This document shows, piece after piece, positions 1 through 9,423 of a stretch of 64,000 nucleotides of DNA. Source of the DNA: Pseudoalteromonas shioyasakiensis (GTDB lineage: Bacteria > Pseudomonadota > Gammaproteobacteria > Enterobacterales > Alteromonadaceae). Positions within the stretch are counted from its first letter, which is position 1. The number at the start of each line of letters is the position of its first letter. Made by a program: the position numbers and the translations under genes. The notes beneath the pieces were generated by a model. It was not told the DNA's origin, made no database searches, and was given only the letters and a program-made list of their open reading frames with translations. The stretch is from contig NZ_LRUE01000022.1 of NCBI RefSeq assembly GCF_001550135.1, positions 124,001 through 188,000 on the forward strand, written 5' to 3'.

Positions 1-760
1 CAAAATCGGCCATACCAGGCACCATTTGTTGTAATCGTGATTCGGTGACATCTAATGAGTTCAAACACTCACAATACTCAGAGGCTTTCATCTCTAATTG
101 CTCTGCTTTCTTTTGTAGTGATTTATCAATTTCTTTTGAGATGATATCCATACGCTGCCCCATATCATTGATACGGTCTTCGATGTTACCTTCGCGCGAT
201 TTAAAAGCATCGCCTAACGAGACTAAAATAGCGCCAAGTGAGCCATGCACTGCAGAGTGAATTTTTTGGCTGATTTCTTTGGTAAAAAAGTCATCTATTT
301 TCGACAGCGACTGCGGAGCAATAAAGAAGAAGTCATCACCACGCTTAAATTTATCCATCAGCGCACGCTCAACATATTGCAGCTGAGTTTTTAGTACTTC
401 GGGCTCTTTGTCTGACATGCCCTCAACAACTTGCTCGATGGCACTTAAGCCAAGGTTTACACCATCGGTCGCCAAGTCAACAAGTTCAGGGACTGTTTGC
501 CTGATACCGCGGCTGAACTGCTCTACAACTTTGCTTTCATCTGGGCTTAAATCAACCCAATAACCTCTTATAAACAATTGGTTATCGTTATTGATCTGTA
601 CGCGAGTTTGACCTTTATCAACAATACGAATGACATCATCAGTGATTATTAAGCCATGGCTTAGCTCTACATCGCATTGTTTTTTTTCTAGGGTTGCGTA
701 GCTGGAAAAGCTAGAGAATGTAATGGCCGCTGCTAACAACGAGCGAGAAAAGAACGCCAT
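1..760 (-). CDS. DUF2884 (YggN-like) exported protein, C-terminus beyond the window
   Basis: The reading frame starts at ATG 758-760 and stays open to the left edge, so about 253 residues are visible and the stop lies outside the window. The start is supported by a GAGG ribosome site just upstream. A signal peptide is seen (MAFFSRSLLAAAITFSSFSS..A), then a Cys-containing segment 'KKQCDVELSHGLIITDDVIRIV' style that matches the DUF2884/YggN family of periplasmic proteins. The remainder is helical and charged, with a Cys-x-Cys near the visible end (SEYCECLNSL). The family's function is unknown. The call rests on the N-terminal pattern; medium-high confidence for family, none for role. Confidence 0.7.
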   Translation of the reverse strand, partial: MAFFSRSLLAAAITFSSFSSYATLEKKQCDVELSHGLIITDDVIRIVDKGQTRVQINNDNQLFIRGYWVDLSPDESKVVEQFSRGIRQTVPELVDLATDGVNLGLSAIEQVVEGMSDKEPEVLKTQLQYVERALMDKFKRGDDFFFIAPQSLSKIDDFFTKEISQKIHSAVHGSLGAILVSLGDAFKSREGNIEDRINDMGQRMDIISKEIDKSLQKKAEQLEMKASEYCECLNSLDVTESRLQQMVPGMADF

Positions 761-822
761 ATACACCTCAAAAAGACAAAAAAGGAAGGCCGCTAGATTA
801 GCAAATATCCAATTTTATGCAA

Positions 823-848
823 GTAAAACGCCTAGCTATGCTAGGCGT
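823..848 (-). terminator. Rho-independent terminator of the metalloprotease gene
   Basis: The arms ACGCCTAG (828-835) and CTAGGCGT (841-848) form a perfect 8-bp stem with a 5-nt loop. On the minus strand the stem is followed by a short T-run (GTTTTAC). It lies about 20 bases past the stop of the protease gene at 866. Confidence 0.7.
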
Positions 849-865
849 CTTAAAAGAAAGGTGGA

Positions 866-3295
866 TTAAATTGGTGAACCCGGTGGCATTGGCAACACTT
901 TAAAGTTTGCAGGCCATTCACCGCTTTCTAAAAACAAGCTGATTTGCTCGCTTAAGTATTGCTTAAATGCACTGTTACCAACGGATGCACTGCCTAGCAT
1001 TGATTCTTGTTGGTAACTCTTTGCAAGTTTAGCTAAGTAGTAACGAAGCTGTGCTTGTACTTCGGGTGCCACCTCATTGCTTGCCACTAAGTCAGCAAAC
1101 TGTTTCGCCGTTAAAAGCTGCACACGTTGGCTAATTTTACCTGCCATCCCTGAAGCAATTTTTTGCTCAAAAACTTGCTGATAAGTTTGTGCTAATAGCG
1201 CATCTAAACCATAAAATGCATCGCTTCGTGCTTGCTGCTGCGCCAAACGGTTAATGCGTTGGCTATTGAAAAGTAGGCTCAAGCTATGTGCTGCAGCAAC
1301 CTCAGGCAGCGCCATAGCATCAAGCGTTAGTCCTGTGCGACCAACAATACTTTCGCGTGATTTAGATTCTCCATATGCTTTTGGTGGAATAAGCGCTAAT
1401 ATTGACTCAGGTAAAACAAGGTTTTCGGCTTTTAGCGTTGCAAGTAAGGCATCCACTGCTGCTTGTTGCGTTTGCTTTGCCACAACCTGTGCCCCTTTTG
1501 GTTGTGAGCCATCACGTACTTCGTACTCATAATTCACACCAGCAATTAGTTTAACCGCAGCTTCTACTTGATAGCGATGGAACAAATAAAGTGGCACCAG
1601 TATTTCTTCTAGTTGTGATAAAGCAGTGCCTGTTTTGATGTTTTCGATACCAAAGCTCGTCAGCGCTTGTTTGCGAACATCAAGTACACGCATTAGCTCA
1701 TCACTTGGTGAACTGCCGTTATCCCATAAATGCCCTGTTGGGTGAGCACCACCTTGAGCGCGGGCATCACTGTCTGAAATAAATTCCAGCCCTTTGCTTT
1801 TGTTTTCAGCTAAAATTGCGGCCAATTGCTGTGCTTCATTTTGATTGGTGAAGTCGCTATAACCGTATTTGACCACTTGGGTATCCCACACGCCCATGCC
1901 AGTAGCATAGCCTCGACTTACATCTAATTTACCTTGCTCATTAAAGCTCAGTAGTGGGTGTGGATAATCCATCACAGAGGCTCTGTCTGCCACTGACGCT
2001 GCAAAGTTATGCGAAATACCTAAAGTATGCCCGACTTCATGGGCACTTAATTGACGAATACGATCAAGTGCCATGGCTTGTAAACGCTTAGCCACTTCAT
2101 TGCCTTCAAAATAGGGAGCTGCTAATGCTTCCGCAATTAGGATGTCTTGACGAACACGCAGTGAACCCAGTGTCACATGACCTTTGATGATTTCACCTGT
2201 TCGAGGGTCAATCACTGAGCTGCCATACGACCAACCACGGGTTGCACGGTGCACCCATTGAATTACGTTGTAGCGGATATCCATAGGGTCTGCATCATCA
2301 GGGAGCACTTTAACAATAAATGCGTTCTTATAACCTGCTGCATTAAAGGCATCATTCCACCATTTAGCACCATCAAGTAACGCTGTTTTAACTGGCTCTG
2401 GGACACCCGGATCTAAGTAATAAACAATCGGCTCAACGGGCTCGCTGATTGGCAGGCTCGGATCTTTTTTCGCTAAACGATGACGCGGGATGTAACGCAC
2501 ATACATAGACTCACCCAGCGCTGCCGCATAATCTTTGTGCTCAATGCTCCAAAAACCTGCTTGGGGGTGGAATTTGCGAGGGGTGTAGTTATCGTCCGGT
2601 AACTCAATTAATGAGTGATGCATATGCACTGTCAGTGCATAAGGGTCTGCACTCACTTGGCGTACATACTTACCTGGGTTATTACCTTGAAAAGTAAGCA
2701 CGGCTTCTAATTCAGTATTTTTTTCAAACGCTTTTGAGCGTGCTAAATATACCGCACTGCGGTTGCTATCTAAGTTAAAACTTCCCTGCCCGGTTGCTGA
2801 TAAACGACGGCTTACACCATGAACATCGCTTAATAAATAAGGGGTGTAATCCACAAGTACCGCAGTGTCTGACTGAGCTACAACACTAAAGCCCGCTAAA
2901 ATACTTGATGCGAACGCCTCTTTAATACTTTGTTGTTCCGCAAGGTTATTAGTATTAGCACGGTAATAAGTATTAATAGCTCTTAACATCACTTTATCGC
3001 CAAAACGCTCAAATTGAACTAAGTGAGTATCGCCTAACTGACCGCGATCTAAGCCAATATCATTTGAACCAACACCGTAAGGTAAGCTTTGTTGTAATAA
3101 AAATTGTTGCTCGAGTTTATCCACCTCAAGATACAATTTGCCGTTTTCTGTGTCGTAGTAAAATGAAAAATAGCCTGAAAAATGAGTCATTTTTTCAGTA
3201 AAATCATTTATAGACTTAATTGCTGCGTGTGCTTGAGTTATCATAGTAAGTAGCACAGCTAAGAGCAGATATCGTAGTAATGGTATTTTTTGCAT
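866..3295 (-). CDS. exported zinc metalloprotease, metzincin type (DUF4953/DUF5117 family)
   Basis: The 809-residue protein starts with a signal peptide (residues 1-24, ending TQAHA). Around residues 418-428 it carries the metzincin zinc site HEVGHTLGISHN, i.e. HExxHxxGxxH, followed about 18 residues on by a Met-turn (ASVMDYPHP). These features and the large N-terminal region are typical of the DUF5117-DUF4953 metalloproteases found in Gammaproteobacteria and Bacteroidetes. It is expected to act in the periplasm or outside the cell; substrates are unknown. The gene stands alone, with a terminator downstream and a divergent fbp gene upstream. All three zinc-binding His and the catalytic Glu are present, so it is probably active. 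Confidence 0.85.
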   Translation of the reverse strand: MQKIPLLRYLLLAVLLTMITQAHAAIKSINDFTEKMTHFSGYFSFYYDTENGKLYLEVDKLEQQFLLQQSLPYGVGSNDIGLDRGQLGDTHLVQFERFGDKVMLRAINTYYRANTNNLAEQQSIKEAFASSILAGFSVVAQSDTAVLVDYTPYLLSDVHGVSRRLSATGQGSFNLDSNRSAVYLARSKAFEKNTELEAVLTFQGNNPGKYVRQVSADPYALTVHMHHSLIELPDDNYTPRKFHPQAGFWSIEHKDYAAALGESMYVRYIPRHRLAKKDPSLPISEPVEPIVYYLDPGVPEPVKTALLDGAKWWNDAFNAAGYKNAFIVKVLPDDADPMDIRYNVIQWVHRATRGWSYGSSVIDPRTGEIIKGHVTLGSLRVRQDILIAEALAAPYFEGNEVAKRLQAMALDRIRQLSAHEVGHTLGISHNFAASVADRASVMDYPHPLLSFNEQGKLDVSRGYATGMGVWDTQVVKYGYSDFTNQNEAQQLAAILAENKSKGLEFISDSDARAQGGAHPTGHLWDNGSSPSDELMRVLDVRKQALTSFGIENIKTGTALSQLEEILVPLYLFHRYQVEAAVKLIAGVNYEYEVRDGSQPKGAQVVAKQTQQAAVDALLATLKAENLVLPESILALIPPKAYGESKSRESIVGRTGLTLDAMALPEVAAAHSLSLLFNSQRINRLAQQQARSDAFYGLDALLAQTYQQVFEQKIASGMAGKISQRVQLLTAKQFADLVASNEVAPEVQAQLRYYLAKLAKSYQQESMLGSASVGNSAFKQYLSEQISLFLESGEWPANFKVLPMPPGSPI

Positions 3296-3455
3296 AATCT
3301 TATCTTTGTTATTCGCGTTTTAAATACTGTATAGGTATTAAGCAGTATAAAGTACCGCCAAGAAAAATCAGCTATTTAAGACGAAATTCAGCGCTTGCTA
3401 AGACATTCTCTCTCACACTAAAAATGTCTGGCTACAACGTTATCAGGAAAATAGA
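3296..3455. promoter_or_regulatory. divergent promoter region between protease gene and fbp
   Basis: This 160-base AT-rich stretch must hold promoters for both divergent genes. It contains an inverted repeat ATACTG (3324-3329)/CAGTAT (3343-3348); on the minus strand the right arm sits inside a -10-like TTTATACT. A purine-rich site (CAGGAAAA) lies about 9 bases before the fbp ATG. No regulator could be named. Confidence 0.35.
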
Positions 3456-4424
3456 ATGCGTAGACTCCCACCGGTATTGTTAGAAGATGGTTGCCCTCGT
3501 GAACTGATCTCATTGATCAGAACGGTACTTGCGGCATGTAAAGAAATTTCATTTCGTGTTGGTCAAGGCGCCCTATCTGGCGTATTAGGCTCAACCCTAG
3601 ACGAAAACATTCAGGGTGAAACACAGAAAAAACTCGACGTTCTAACTAACCAACTTTTAAAAGATATTTTATTAGAATCGGGCTACGTAAAAGCCATTGC
3701 CTCTGAAGAAGAAGATTTCACCGTTGCGGGTAATCCAGATGCCAACTACATTGTTGCATTCGACCCACTTGATGGCTCATCAAATACTGATATCAACTCA
3801 CTCGTTGGTACGATTTTCTCAATTATGGCGGCGCCTGAAGGGGCTGTTCCGGCTGATCCTAGTATTTTTATGCAACCGGGTAAAAACCAAGTTGCAGCGG
3901 GTTATGTATTATATGGCCCATCAACCGTGCTGGCGTTAACAACCGGCAAAGGCACACGCTTTTTCACCTTAGATAAAACGCACGGTACCTTCTTATTAAC
4001 GCAAGATTTTGCAACCGTACCTGAAGAGACTAGCGAATTTGCAATCAATGCTTCAAACCAACGCCATTGGCAACCAGCAATGCAAAATTACATCAATGAC
4101 TTAATTGCTGGTGATACTGGACCGCGTGGTCGTAACTTTAACATGCGCTGGATTGCTGCAATGGTAGGTGATGTGCACCGTGTATTATGCCGTGGTGGTA
4201 TTTTTACTTACCCAACCGACACGAAAGATCCAAATAAACCTAACAAATTACGTTTATTATACGAAGCAAACCCAATGGCAATGTTAATCGAACAAGCTGG
4301 CGGTATTGCCTCAACAGGCACTGAGCGCATCATGGACATTCAACCTGATGCTATTCACCAACGTGTGGCGGTGATCTTAGGTTCGAAGAACGAAGTGGAA
4401 ACCTGCTTAAGCTACCATAAATAG
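3456..4424 (+). CDS. fbp: fructose-1,6-bisphosphatase class I
   Basis: Hydrolyses fructose-1,6-bisphosphate to fructose-6-phosphate, the committed step of gluconeogenesis, in the cytosol. The 322-residue length is close to E. coli Fbp (332). Visible motifs are the metal-binding acidic patch (ASEEEDF, about residue 88), the signature [10 protein letters not shown] (about residue 106), and the C-terminal substrate-binding region ([17 protein letters not shown]). The start is preceded by a purine-rich CAGGAAAA. It is monocistronic: the next gene is convergent and a long hairpin lies just past the stop. Confidence 0.97.
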   Translation: MRRLPPVLLEDGCPRELISLIRTVLAACKEISFRVGQGALSGVLGSTLDENIQGETQKKLDVLTNQLLKDILLESGYVKAIASEEEDFTVAGNPDANYIVAFDPLDGSSNTDINSLVGTIFSIMAAPEGAVPADPSIFMQPGKNQVAAGYVLYGPSTVLALTTGKGTRFFTLDKTHGTFLLTQDFATVPEETSEFAINASNQRHWQPAMQNYINDLIAGDTGPRGRNFNMRWIAAMVGDVHRVLCRGGIFTYPTDTKDPNKPNKLRLLYEANPMAMLIEQAGGIASTGTERIMDIQPDAIHQRVAVILGSKNEVETCLSYHK

Positions 4425-4439
4425 CAAGCAGTAAATGCC

Positions 4440-4473
4440 TTAGGCTGAAAGGTATAAAATTCTTTCAGCCTAA
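4440..4473. repeat. 12-bp perfect inverted repeat between convergent genes
   Basis: TTAGGCTGAAAG (4440-4451) and CTTTCAGCCTAA (4462-4473) are perfectly complementary around a 10-nt AT loop. It lies 15 bases after the fbp stop and its right arm overlaps the last codons of the minus-strand gene. There is no T-run on either side, so it is a transcript-end or stability hairpin rather than a textbook terminator. Confidence 0.65.
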
Positions 4474-4788
4474 AGTCACTGCTAATAACTTCTTTAGCGT
4501 ACTTGTACTCAACTCACCCATTTGCTCGTTATTACTTAGCGCATAAATAGCCCCTTCAACGGCACTTTCGTCGATGTCTTGCCTAGACTCTACTACGTTT
4601 GCCCAAAGTTCTAATTCATCGATATCTATTTCGCCGTCTATAACACGCTGTAAAACCTGGCAGAAAACATCTTGCGTCAGAGTATAGATACCACCTTGCG
4701 TGTCTGGAGTACTGGTAATTACTGAGATTGCCTCAAATCGGTTATCACCAAAGCGGGCAAACTCATCTAATGCGTCTAATTTATCCAT
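4465..4788 (-). CDS. small acidic protein of unknown function
   Basis: A 107-residue acidic, mostly helical protein with no signal peptide or membrane segment. It contains an acidic stretch GEIDIDELELWANVVESRQD (about residues 52-71). I do not recognise the family. The start ATG at 4786-4788 faces the small cysteine-rich gene at 4832, 43 bases away, so the two are divergent and probably share a promoter gap. It converges on fbp across a perfect inverted repeat. The composition and length look like a real soluble protein. Confidence 0.6.
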   Translation of the reverse strand: MDKLDALDEFARFGDNRFEAISVITSTPDTQGGIYTLTQDVFCQVLQRVIDGEIDIDELELWANVVESRQDIDESAVEGAIYALSNNEQMGELSTSTLKKLLAVTLG

Positions 4789-4831
4789 TTGCTATGCTTA
4801 CCTTTTCAATCTCAAAGCATCTTTTTATTTA

Positions 4832-5188
4832 ATGACAACCCTTACTTGCTCACAATGCAAAGCAACGCTTAACTGCCAAGCCGACAATATTAATGCCTGT
4901 TGGTGTAATGAGCTGCCCAACATTTTACCACTCGATGAGGCTGCAACAGAATGTTTATGCCGAGACTGTACTATAAAAAAGATCAATTCATTTTTATCTA
5001 AACTTTACCAACAACCTCTTGAACAGCAGCTTGCCTTTGCTAAGCCTTATTTTACTCAAGGTAATTTAATAGAAAATCTCGATTACACCATGCAAAACAA
5101 CTACATGGTATTTAGCCGCTGGTTCTTTTTAAAACGCGGCCATTGCTGTAGTAATGGCTGTACTCATTGCCCTTATTCCGACAGCTAA
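4832..5188 (+). CDS. cysteine-rich CWC plus DUF5522-type protein
   Basis: 118 residues from ATG 4832; a longer in-frame reading from 4700 would run through the divergent gene and is unlikely. The N-terminal half has metal-ligand-like cysteines (CSQC...C...CWC...CLCRDC), matching the small cysteine-rich CWC family. The C-terminus NNYMVFSRWFFLKRGHCCSN followed by GCTHCPY matches DUF5522, whose members end in a very similar Gly-Cys-Cys...His-Cys-Pro-Tyr motif. It is likely a small zinc- or iron-binding cytosolic protein of unknown role. No clear ribosome-binding site is seen before the ATG. Confidence 0.75.
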   Translation: MTTLTCSQCKATLNCQADNINACWCNELPNILPLDEAATECLCRDCTIKKINSFLSKLYQQPLEQQLAFAKPYFTQGNLIENLDYTMQNNYMVFSRWFFLKRGHCCSNGCTHCPYSDS

Positions 5189-5215
5189 TCCCTTACAGAG
5201 TATTTATTCAATTAT

Positions 5216-5233
5216 TTTGCATTTAATTGCAAA
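5216..5233. promoter_or_regulatory. palindromic operator candidate upstream of the TonB-dependent receptor
   Basis: TTTGCA (5216-5221) and TGCAAA (5228-5233) form an imperfect 18-bp palindrome in the 180-base gap before the receptor gene. The rest of the gap is AT-rich with runs of A and T and offers several possible -10 elements. This is operator-like in shape only; no regulator is identified. Confidence 0.35.
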
Positions 5234-5368
5234 TAACGCATGGACGATAAGAATAAAAATACATTATAATTGGATATAAATTCACTAAATCATCAATTTT
5301 TAAGCTTAAATCACTAGTAATGTCTATTTTTTAAGCATAAATTTACTGTAACTAAGTCGGAATCAATC

Positions 5369-7801
5369 ATGAACACTTTTAAGCCTGCTCTACTTGCAAG
5401 TGCAATTTCTGCAGTTTTAATCAATAGCAATATGGCGTTTGCTGCAGAAGATGCTATCGAAGTTGATAAATCAATTGAAACTATTCAAATTACTGCAACA
5501 CGACGTGCAGGCTCTGTGCAAGATGCACCGCTTAATATCACAGCGCTCAATGGCGATGTAATTAGCGACCAAAACATTGGCGATCTAGAAGATGTCGCAC
5601 GCTGGGTACCTGGCTTAACAATTTCTGATCAAGGTGGTCGTGAAGGTTCTCCGATTATCGTTCGTGGTTTGAATACAAATACCTCTGACCGTATTTCTGA
5701 TAGTGGCACAGTGGCAACCTATGTTGGTGAAATTCCACTGAGCATCGACTTACGTTTAACTGATGTTGACCGTGTTGAAGTGCTAATTGGCCCACAAGGT
5801 ACACTGTATGGTGCAGGTACTTTAGGTGGTGCAATTCGTTACTTACTAAAGCAACCTGAGCTTGATATCACCGAAGGTAAGATTACAGGCGATGTATTTA
5901 GCATTAACGAAAGTGACGGCACTGGCGGTGAGTTTGGTGCTGTATTCAATACCCCGCTAATTGAAGAAAAACTAGCGCTTCGTGCTAGCTTAAATTATTA
6001 CGATAACCCTGGTTACATTGACTACACTCACGTGGTTCAAGAACCGGGTGTATCAAACCCAAACCCTGACTTTTCAGACAGCAGCGATGTAAATGCCAAC
6101 TTAAAAAGCGTAAGCGATGTTAACGATGAGCAAATCACCACAGCACGTTTATCACTGCGTTGGCTTGCAACCGAAGATGTTGATGCAACGCTAAACTACT
6201 TTTATCAAAAGCAAGAAAATGGCGGTAACTCGACATCGCAATACGGCTCACTTGCTGATAGTAGTGCACTACAAGGTGTCCCAGGAAAGTACGAAAACGT
6301 AGCTCGTGTACTTGAGCCTGGTGAAGAAGAAAACGATTTATTAAGTTTAGAAGTAAAAGCAGATCTTGGTTTTGCTGAGCTGGTATCTGCATCTGGTTGG
6401 TCTAGCTATGAGCAGTCTGGTCAGCGCGATCAAACTGATCTACTTTACGATATTTGGTCAGGTTATGCCGACTTCCCTTCTTTTGTTGGCTACACGCACG
6501 ATACCTCAGATCGCGATACATTTACGCAAGAACTTCGTTTAGTTTCAAATAGTAATAGTGCTTTTAGCTGGATTGTAGGCGGCTTCTACAACAAAGTAGA
6601 AAGTTACTCTGATGATCGTGAGTACACGCCGGGTCTGACTGAGTACTGGGGTGGTGGTATTCCAAATGTTGAACAAGACCTTGAGTACATTCTAATTTCA
6701 GATAGCGAAACCACTGAAAAAGCACTTTTTGGTGAAATCGGCTACAGCATCACAGATCAGTTTGATGTAACTTTAGGTGCTCGTTTTTACGAATACGATG
6801 TATCAACAACATCAGGCTCTGCAACGCCGCTTTATTCTGGTGATTTTGATTCACTAGATAACCTTGTTATGGAAAATGTGAGCGCTAGTGATAACGGTAA
6901 CTTATTTAAGTTTAATGCTAACTATACATTCGATAATGGTGTACTTGCTTACTTTACTGTGAGTGAAGGTTTCCGTATTGGTGGTGGTAACGGTATTGCT
7001 CCTTGCCCTGATGTATTACCTGAGCAACAAATAGTTTGTGCCCTGCCAAACGAAGAAGATTACAAACCAGATACAACAGTCAACTACGAGCTAGGCTTTA
7101 AGTCATCATGGTTACGTAACCGCCTACACTTCAATGCTGCACTATTTAATGTTGATTGGAAAGATGCGCAAGTAGGTAGTAGCACTGTAAATGGCCAAGA
7201 GCTAATTACCTCAAATGCAGGCTCTGCTAATTCGAAAGGTGTTGAACTTTCTACTCGCGCAATGATTGGTGATAATTGGGCTGCATATGCGACATACGCG
7301 TATGCAAAGGCTGAATTGACCGAAGATGCACCTTACTTATTTGGTGTGTTAGGCGATGACTTAGCACAGTACCAAAGCTACTATGATGGTGCTAAAGGCG
7401 ACCGTTTACCGGGCGCTCCTGAGCATCAATTCTCGTTTGGTCTTCGTTACGAGCAAGATGTCTTAGGTGATAAGTTATTAAGTGTAAACTACGGTATCAC
7501 AGCGCAAAGCAATGTGATCACCAAAGTAGGCCTAAAAGCAGACGGCGAAGTATTACCTGGTTATGCACTAAGTAACTTATCTGCCAAAATTACTGGTGAT
7601 ATGTGGTCTGCAACGCTTTACGTAGACAATTTATTCGATAAATATGCATTCACTTCTGTACGTCGTGATAAGTCTTGGGCAGGTATGTCACAATATACTG
7701 AGCTAAACAAAGAACTACCTGAGCTACAGCGTGTTTATGGTCACTACACCACAGCGCCTCGTACTATCGGTATGAAGTTTAGCTACAACTTTGAGCTGTA
7801 A
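5369..7801 (+). CDS. TonB-dependent outer-membrane receptor
   Basis: An 810-residue outer-membrane transporter that would import a scarce or large substrate using TonB/ExbBD energy. Seen in order: a signal peptide (about 1-26), a TonB-box-like segment IETIQITATRR (36-46), a plug domain (about 55-165, with the PIIVRGLNTN and VEVLIGPQGTLYGAGTLGG patterns), then a beta-barrel ending in a strand MKFSYNFEL. The substrate cannot be read from sequence. No heme, siderophore or vitamin B12 genes lie nearby; instead a TPR-sulfotransferase follows, an arrangement common beside receptors of this class. A terminator follows the stop. Confidence 0.93.
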   Translation: MNTFKPALLASAISAVLINSNMAFAAEDAIEVDKSIETIQITATRRAGSVQDAPLNITALNGDVISDQNIGDLEDVARWVPGLTISDQGGREGSPIIVRGLNTNTSDRISDSGTVATYVGEIPLSIDLRLTDVDRVEVLIGPQGTLYGAGTLGGAIRYLLKQPELDITEGKITGDVFSINESDGTGGEFGAVFNTPLIEEKLALRASLNYYDNPGYIDYTHVVQEPGVSNPNPDFSDSSDVNANLKSVSDVNDEQITTARLSLRWLATEDVDATLNYFYQKQENGGNSTSQYGSLADSSALQGVPGKYENVARVLEPGEEENDLLSLEVKADLGFAELVSASGWSSYEQSGQRDQTDLLYDIWSGYADFPSFVGYTHDTSDRDTFTQELRLVSNSNSAFSWIVGGFYNKVESYSDDREYTPGLTEYWGGGIPNVEQDLEYILISDSETTEKALFGEIGYSITDQFDVTLGARFYEYDVSTTSGSATPLYSGDFDSLDNLVMENVSASDNGNLFKFNANYTFDNGVLAYFTVSEGFRIGGGNGIAPCPDVLPEQQIVCALPNEEDYKPDTTVNYELGFKSSWLRNRLHFNAALFNVDWKDAQVGSSTVNGQELITSNAGSANSKGVELSTRAMIGDNWAAYATYAYAKAELTEDAPYLFGVLGDDLAQYQSYYDGAKGDRLPGAPEHQFSFGLRYEQDVLGDKLLSVNYGITAQSNVITKVGLKADGEVLPGYALSNLSAKITGDMWSATLYVDNLFDKYAFTSVRRDKSWAGMSQYTELNKELPELQRVYGHYTTAPRTIGMKFSYNFEL

Positions 7802-7818
7802 TTAAACATACCCATAAA

Positions 7819-7848
7819 AGCCTTGCCACCTTTAGGCAGGGCTTTTTA
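7819..7848 (+). terminator. Rho-independent terminator of the TonB receptor gene
   Basis: The stem AGCCTTGCC (7819-7827)/GGCAGGGCT (7835-7843), with one G-T pair, has a 7-nt loop and is followed by a T-run. Confidence 0.85.
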
Positions 7849-7884
7849 ATACCTGAAAATAATTAATTGGTATACTATGCGCTT

Positions 7885-9423
7885 ATGCTAAATGATACCC
7901 AACAAGCGCTTCGCGCTCATATCCAACAGTTGTTAAACAACAAACAACTAACCGATGCACATCACTTACTTGTGCAGCGCCTAAAACAAAATCCTGAAGA
8001 CCATGTTTGTTACTTTTTACTCAGCGAAGTCAACACCGCAGCTGGCGATATCACCAAAGCGATTAAGCTCCTTGAAAAAGCCCTAAGCCTAGCCCCTTTT
8101 GCAGTTTATCATTTAGCACTTGCCAGGTTATACGTACTGTTAGGCAAAGTAAGTAATGCAGCTGTACATTATCAAAGCGCATTACAAACAGCTGACTTTA
8201 GTGGCGCAGACTTTGATACATTAGCCAACATTGCGACCCGTTTAGGGCATTATGACGACGCTCTTAGCTTCCAACAAGCAGCCTACCAGCGCAATAAAGA
8301 TAACCCACAAATTAGCTATAATTTGGCAGTGTGTTATAAAATTCACGGACTGTTCGATGAAGCTAAAAGCTTGCTTCAGCAACTAACCACAAAGCAACCT
8401 AGCTTTTATCAAGCCCACTATTCGCAGGCTGAACTCAATACTGTTATAGATGCAGAGCAACATATCCAAAAACTACAAGCCTTGGCGGATAAAGAAAAAA
8501 GCATTGTTGAACAGCAAGTGTATTTTCATAGTCTTGCTCTTAATTATGAGCACCTAAATGACTACAAAAATGCATTTAAATACTTTGCACAAAGTAAGCA
8601 AGCGATAGCCAGTAAACTTAACTATCAAGCAAGCCAACACCACCACTTTTGTCAAAAGCTCATTACGCAAAGCAAACAACAAGCACCTGCAAGTAGTGAC
8701 TCTGAGTTCTTACCCGTTTTTGTTGTTGGCATGCCCCGCTCTGGCACAACCTTAGTTGAAAAAATCCTTAATCAAAGTACACAACTGCAAGGGGTTGGGG
8801 AGTTAAATGATATTGCACAACTCATACAATTCGCCACGCAATCAGCGCGTGTAATAGACAGCGAAATGCTCGATAAGGCATATGAATCTGAGGCAATAAA
8901 AACAGCACTGGCTAGCTATCAACAAAGAGCTGAGCTACTAAGTGGCGGCCTAAGAAGTTGTGACAAACAGCCATTTAACTTTTACTATATTGATTTTATT
9001 TTAGCGGCTTTTCCTAATGCTAAAATCGTTTGTATGCAGCGGGGCTGGCAAGATTGCAGCATTGCCAATTTTAGACAGATGTATAGCCCGCAAAGTGTGT
9101 TTCATCACTACAGTTTTACACTTGAAGATATTGCCTCGTTCTATCAAGATTACTCGGCATTAGTCAGTCATTTTGCCAACAAGTATCCTGAAAATGTTTT
9201 TTTGCAAAGCTATGAGCAATTGGTGGCAGAGCCTACTCAACAAACTCAGAAGCTCTATGCGTTTTGTGATTTAAGCTGGCAGGAAAACTGCCTGACTTTT
9301 TATAAAAGTAATGCAGCATCAGCCACGGCGAGTAAAAAGCAAATCCGCCAGCCACTGAATAAAAACAGTATCGGCAGCTGGCAAAATTACGCTGAGTTTA
9401 TTGGTGCGGACCTGTTTCAATAG
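7885..9423 (+). CDS. TPR-repeat sulfotransferase
   Basis: The N-terminal half (about residues 1-270) is built of TPR-like helical repeats (for example AIKLLEKALSLAPFAVYHLA and QISYNLAVCYKIHGLFDEAK). The C-terminal half is a PAPS-dependent sulfotransferase domain: the 5'-phosphosulfate loop GMPRSGTTLVEKIL (about 285-298) and a 3'-phosphate segment (RGWQDCSIANFRQMY) are seen. It probably transfers sulfate from PAPS to a protein or glycan; the acceptor is unknown. The chosen ATG 7885 gives 512 residues; a TTG six codons upstream is possible but overlaps a TATACT promoter-like hexamer. The 3' end overlaps convergent sseA by 26 bases. Confidence 0.85.
   Translation: MLNDTQQALRAHIQQLLNNKQLTDAHHLLVQRLKQNPEDHVCYFLLSEVNTAAGDITKAIKLLEKALSLAPFAVYHLALARLYVLLGKVSNAAVHYQSALQTADFSGADFDTLANIATRLGHYDDALSFQQAAYQRNKDNPQISYNLAVCYKIHGLFDEAKSLLQQLTTKQPSFYQAHYSQAELNTVIDAEQHIQKLQALADKEKSIVEQQVYFHSLALNYEHLNDYKNAFKYFAQSKQAIASKLNYQASQHHHFCQKLITQSKQQAPASSDSEFLPVFVVGMPRSGTTLVEKILNQSTQLQGVGELNDIAQLIQFATQSARVIDSEMLDKAYESEAIKTALASYQQRAELLSGGLRSCDKQPFNFYYIDFILAAFPNAKIVCMQRGWQDCSIANFRQMYSPQSVFHHYSFTLEDIASFYQDYSALVSHFANKYPENVFLQSYEQLVAEPTQQTQKLYAFCDLSWQENCLTFYKSNAASATASKKQIRQPLNKNSIGSWQNYAEFIGADLFQ

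Noticed and set aside
4700..4831. Extended start for the cysteine-rich CWC/DUF5522 gene
   Set aside because: It would overlap the divergent 4465-4788 gene; the family begins at the ATG at 4832.
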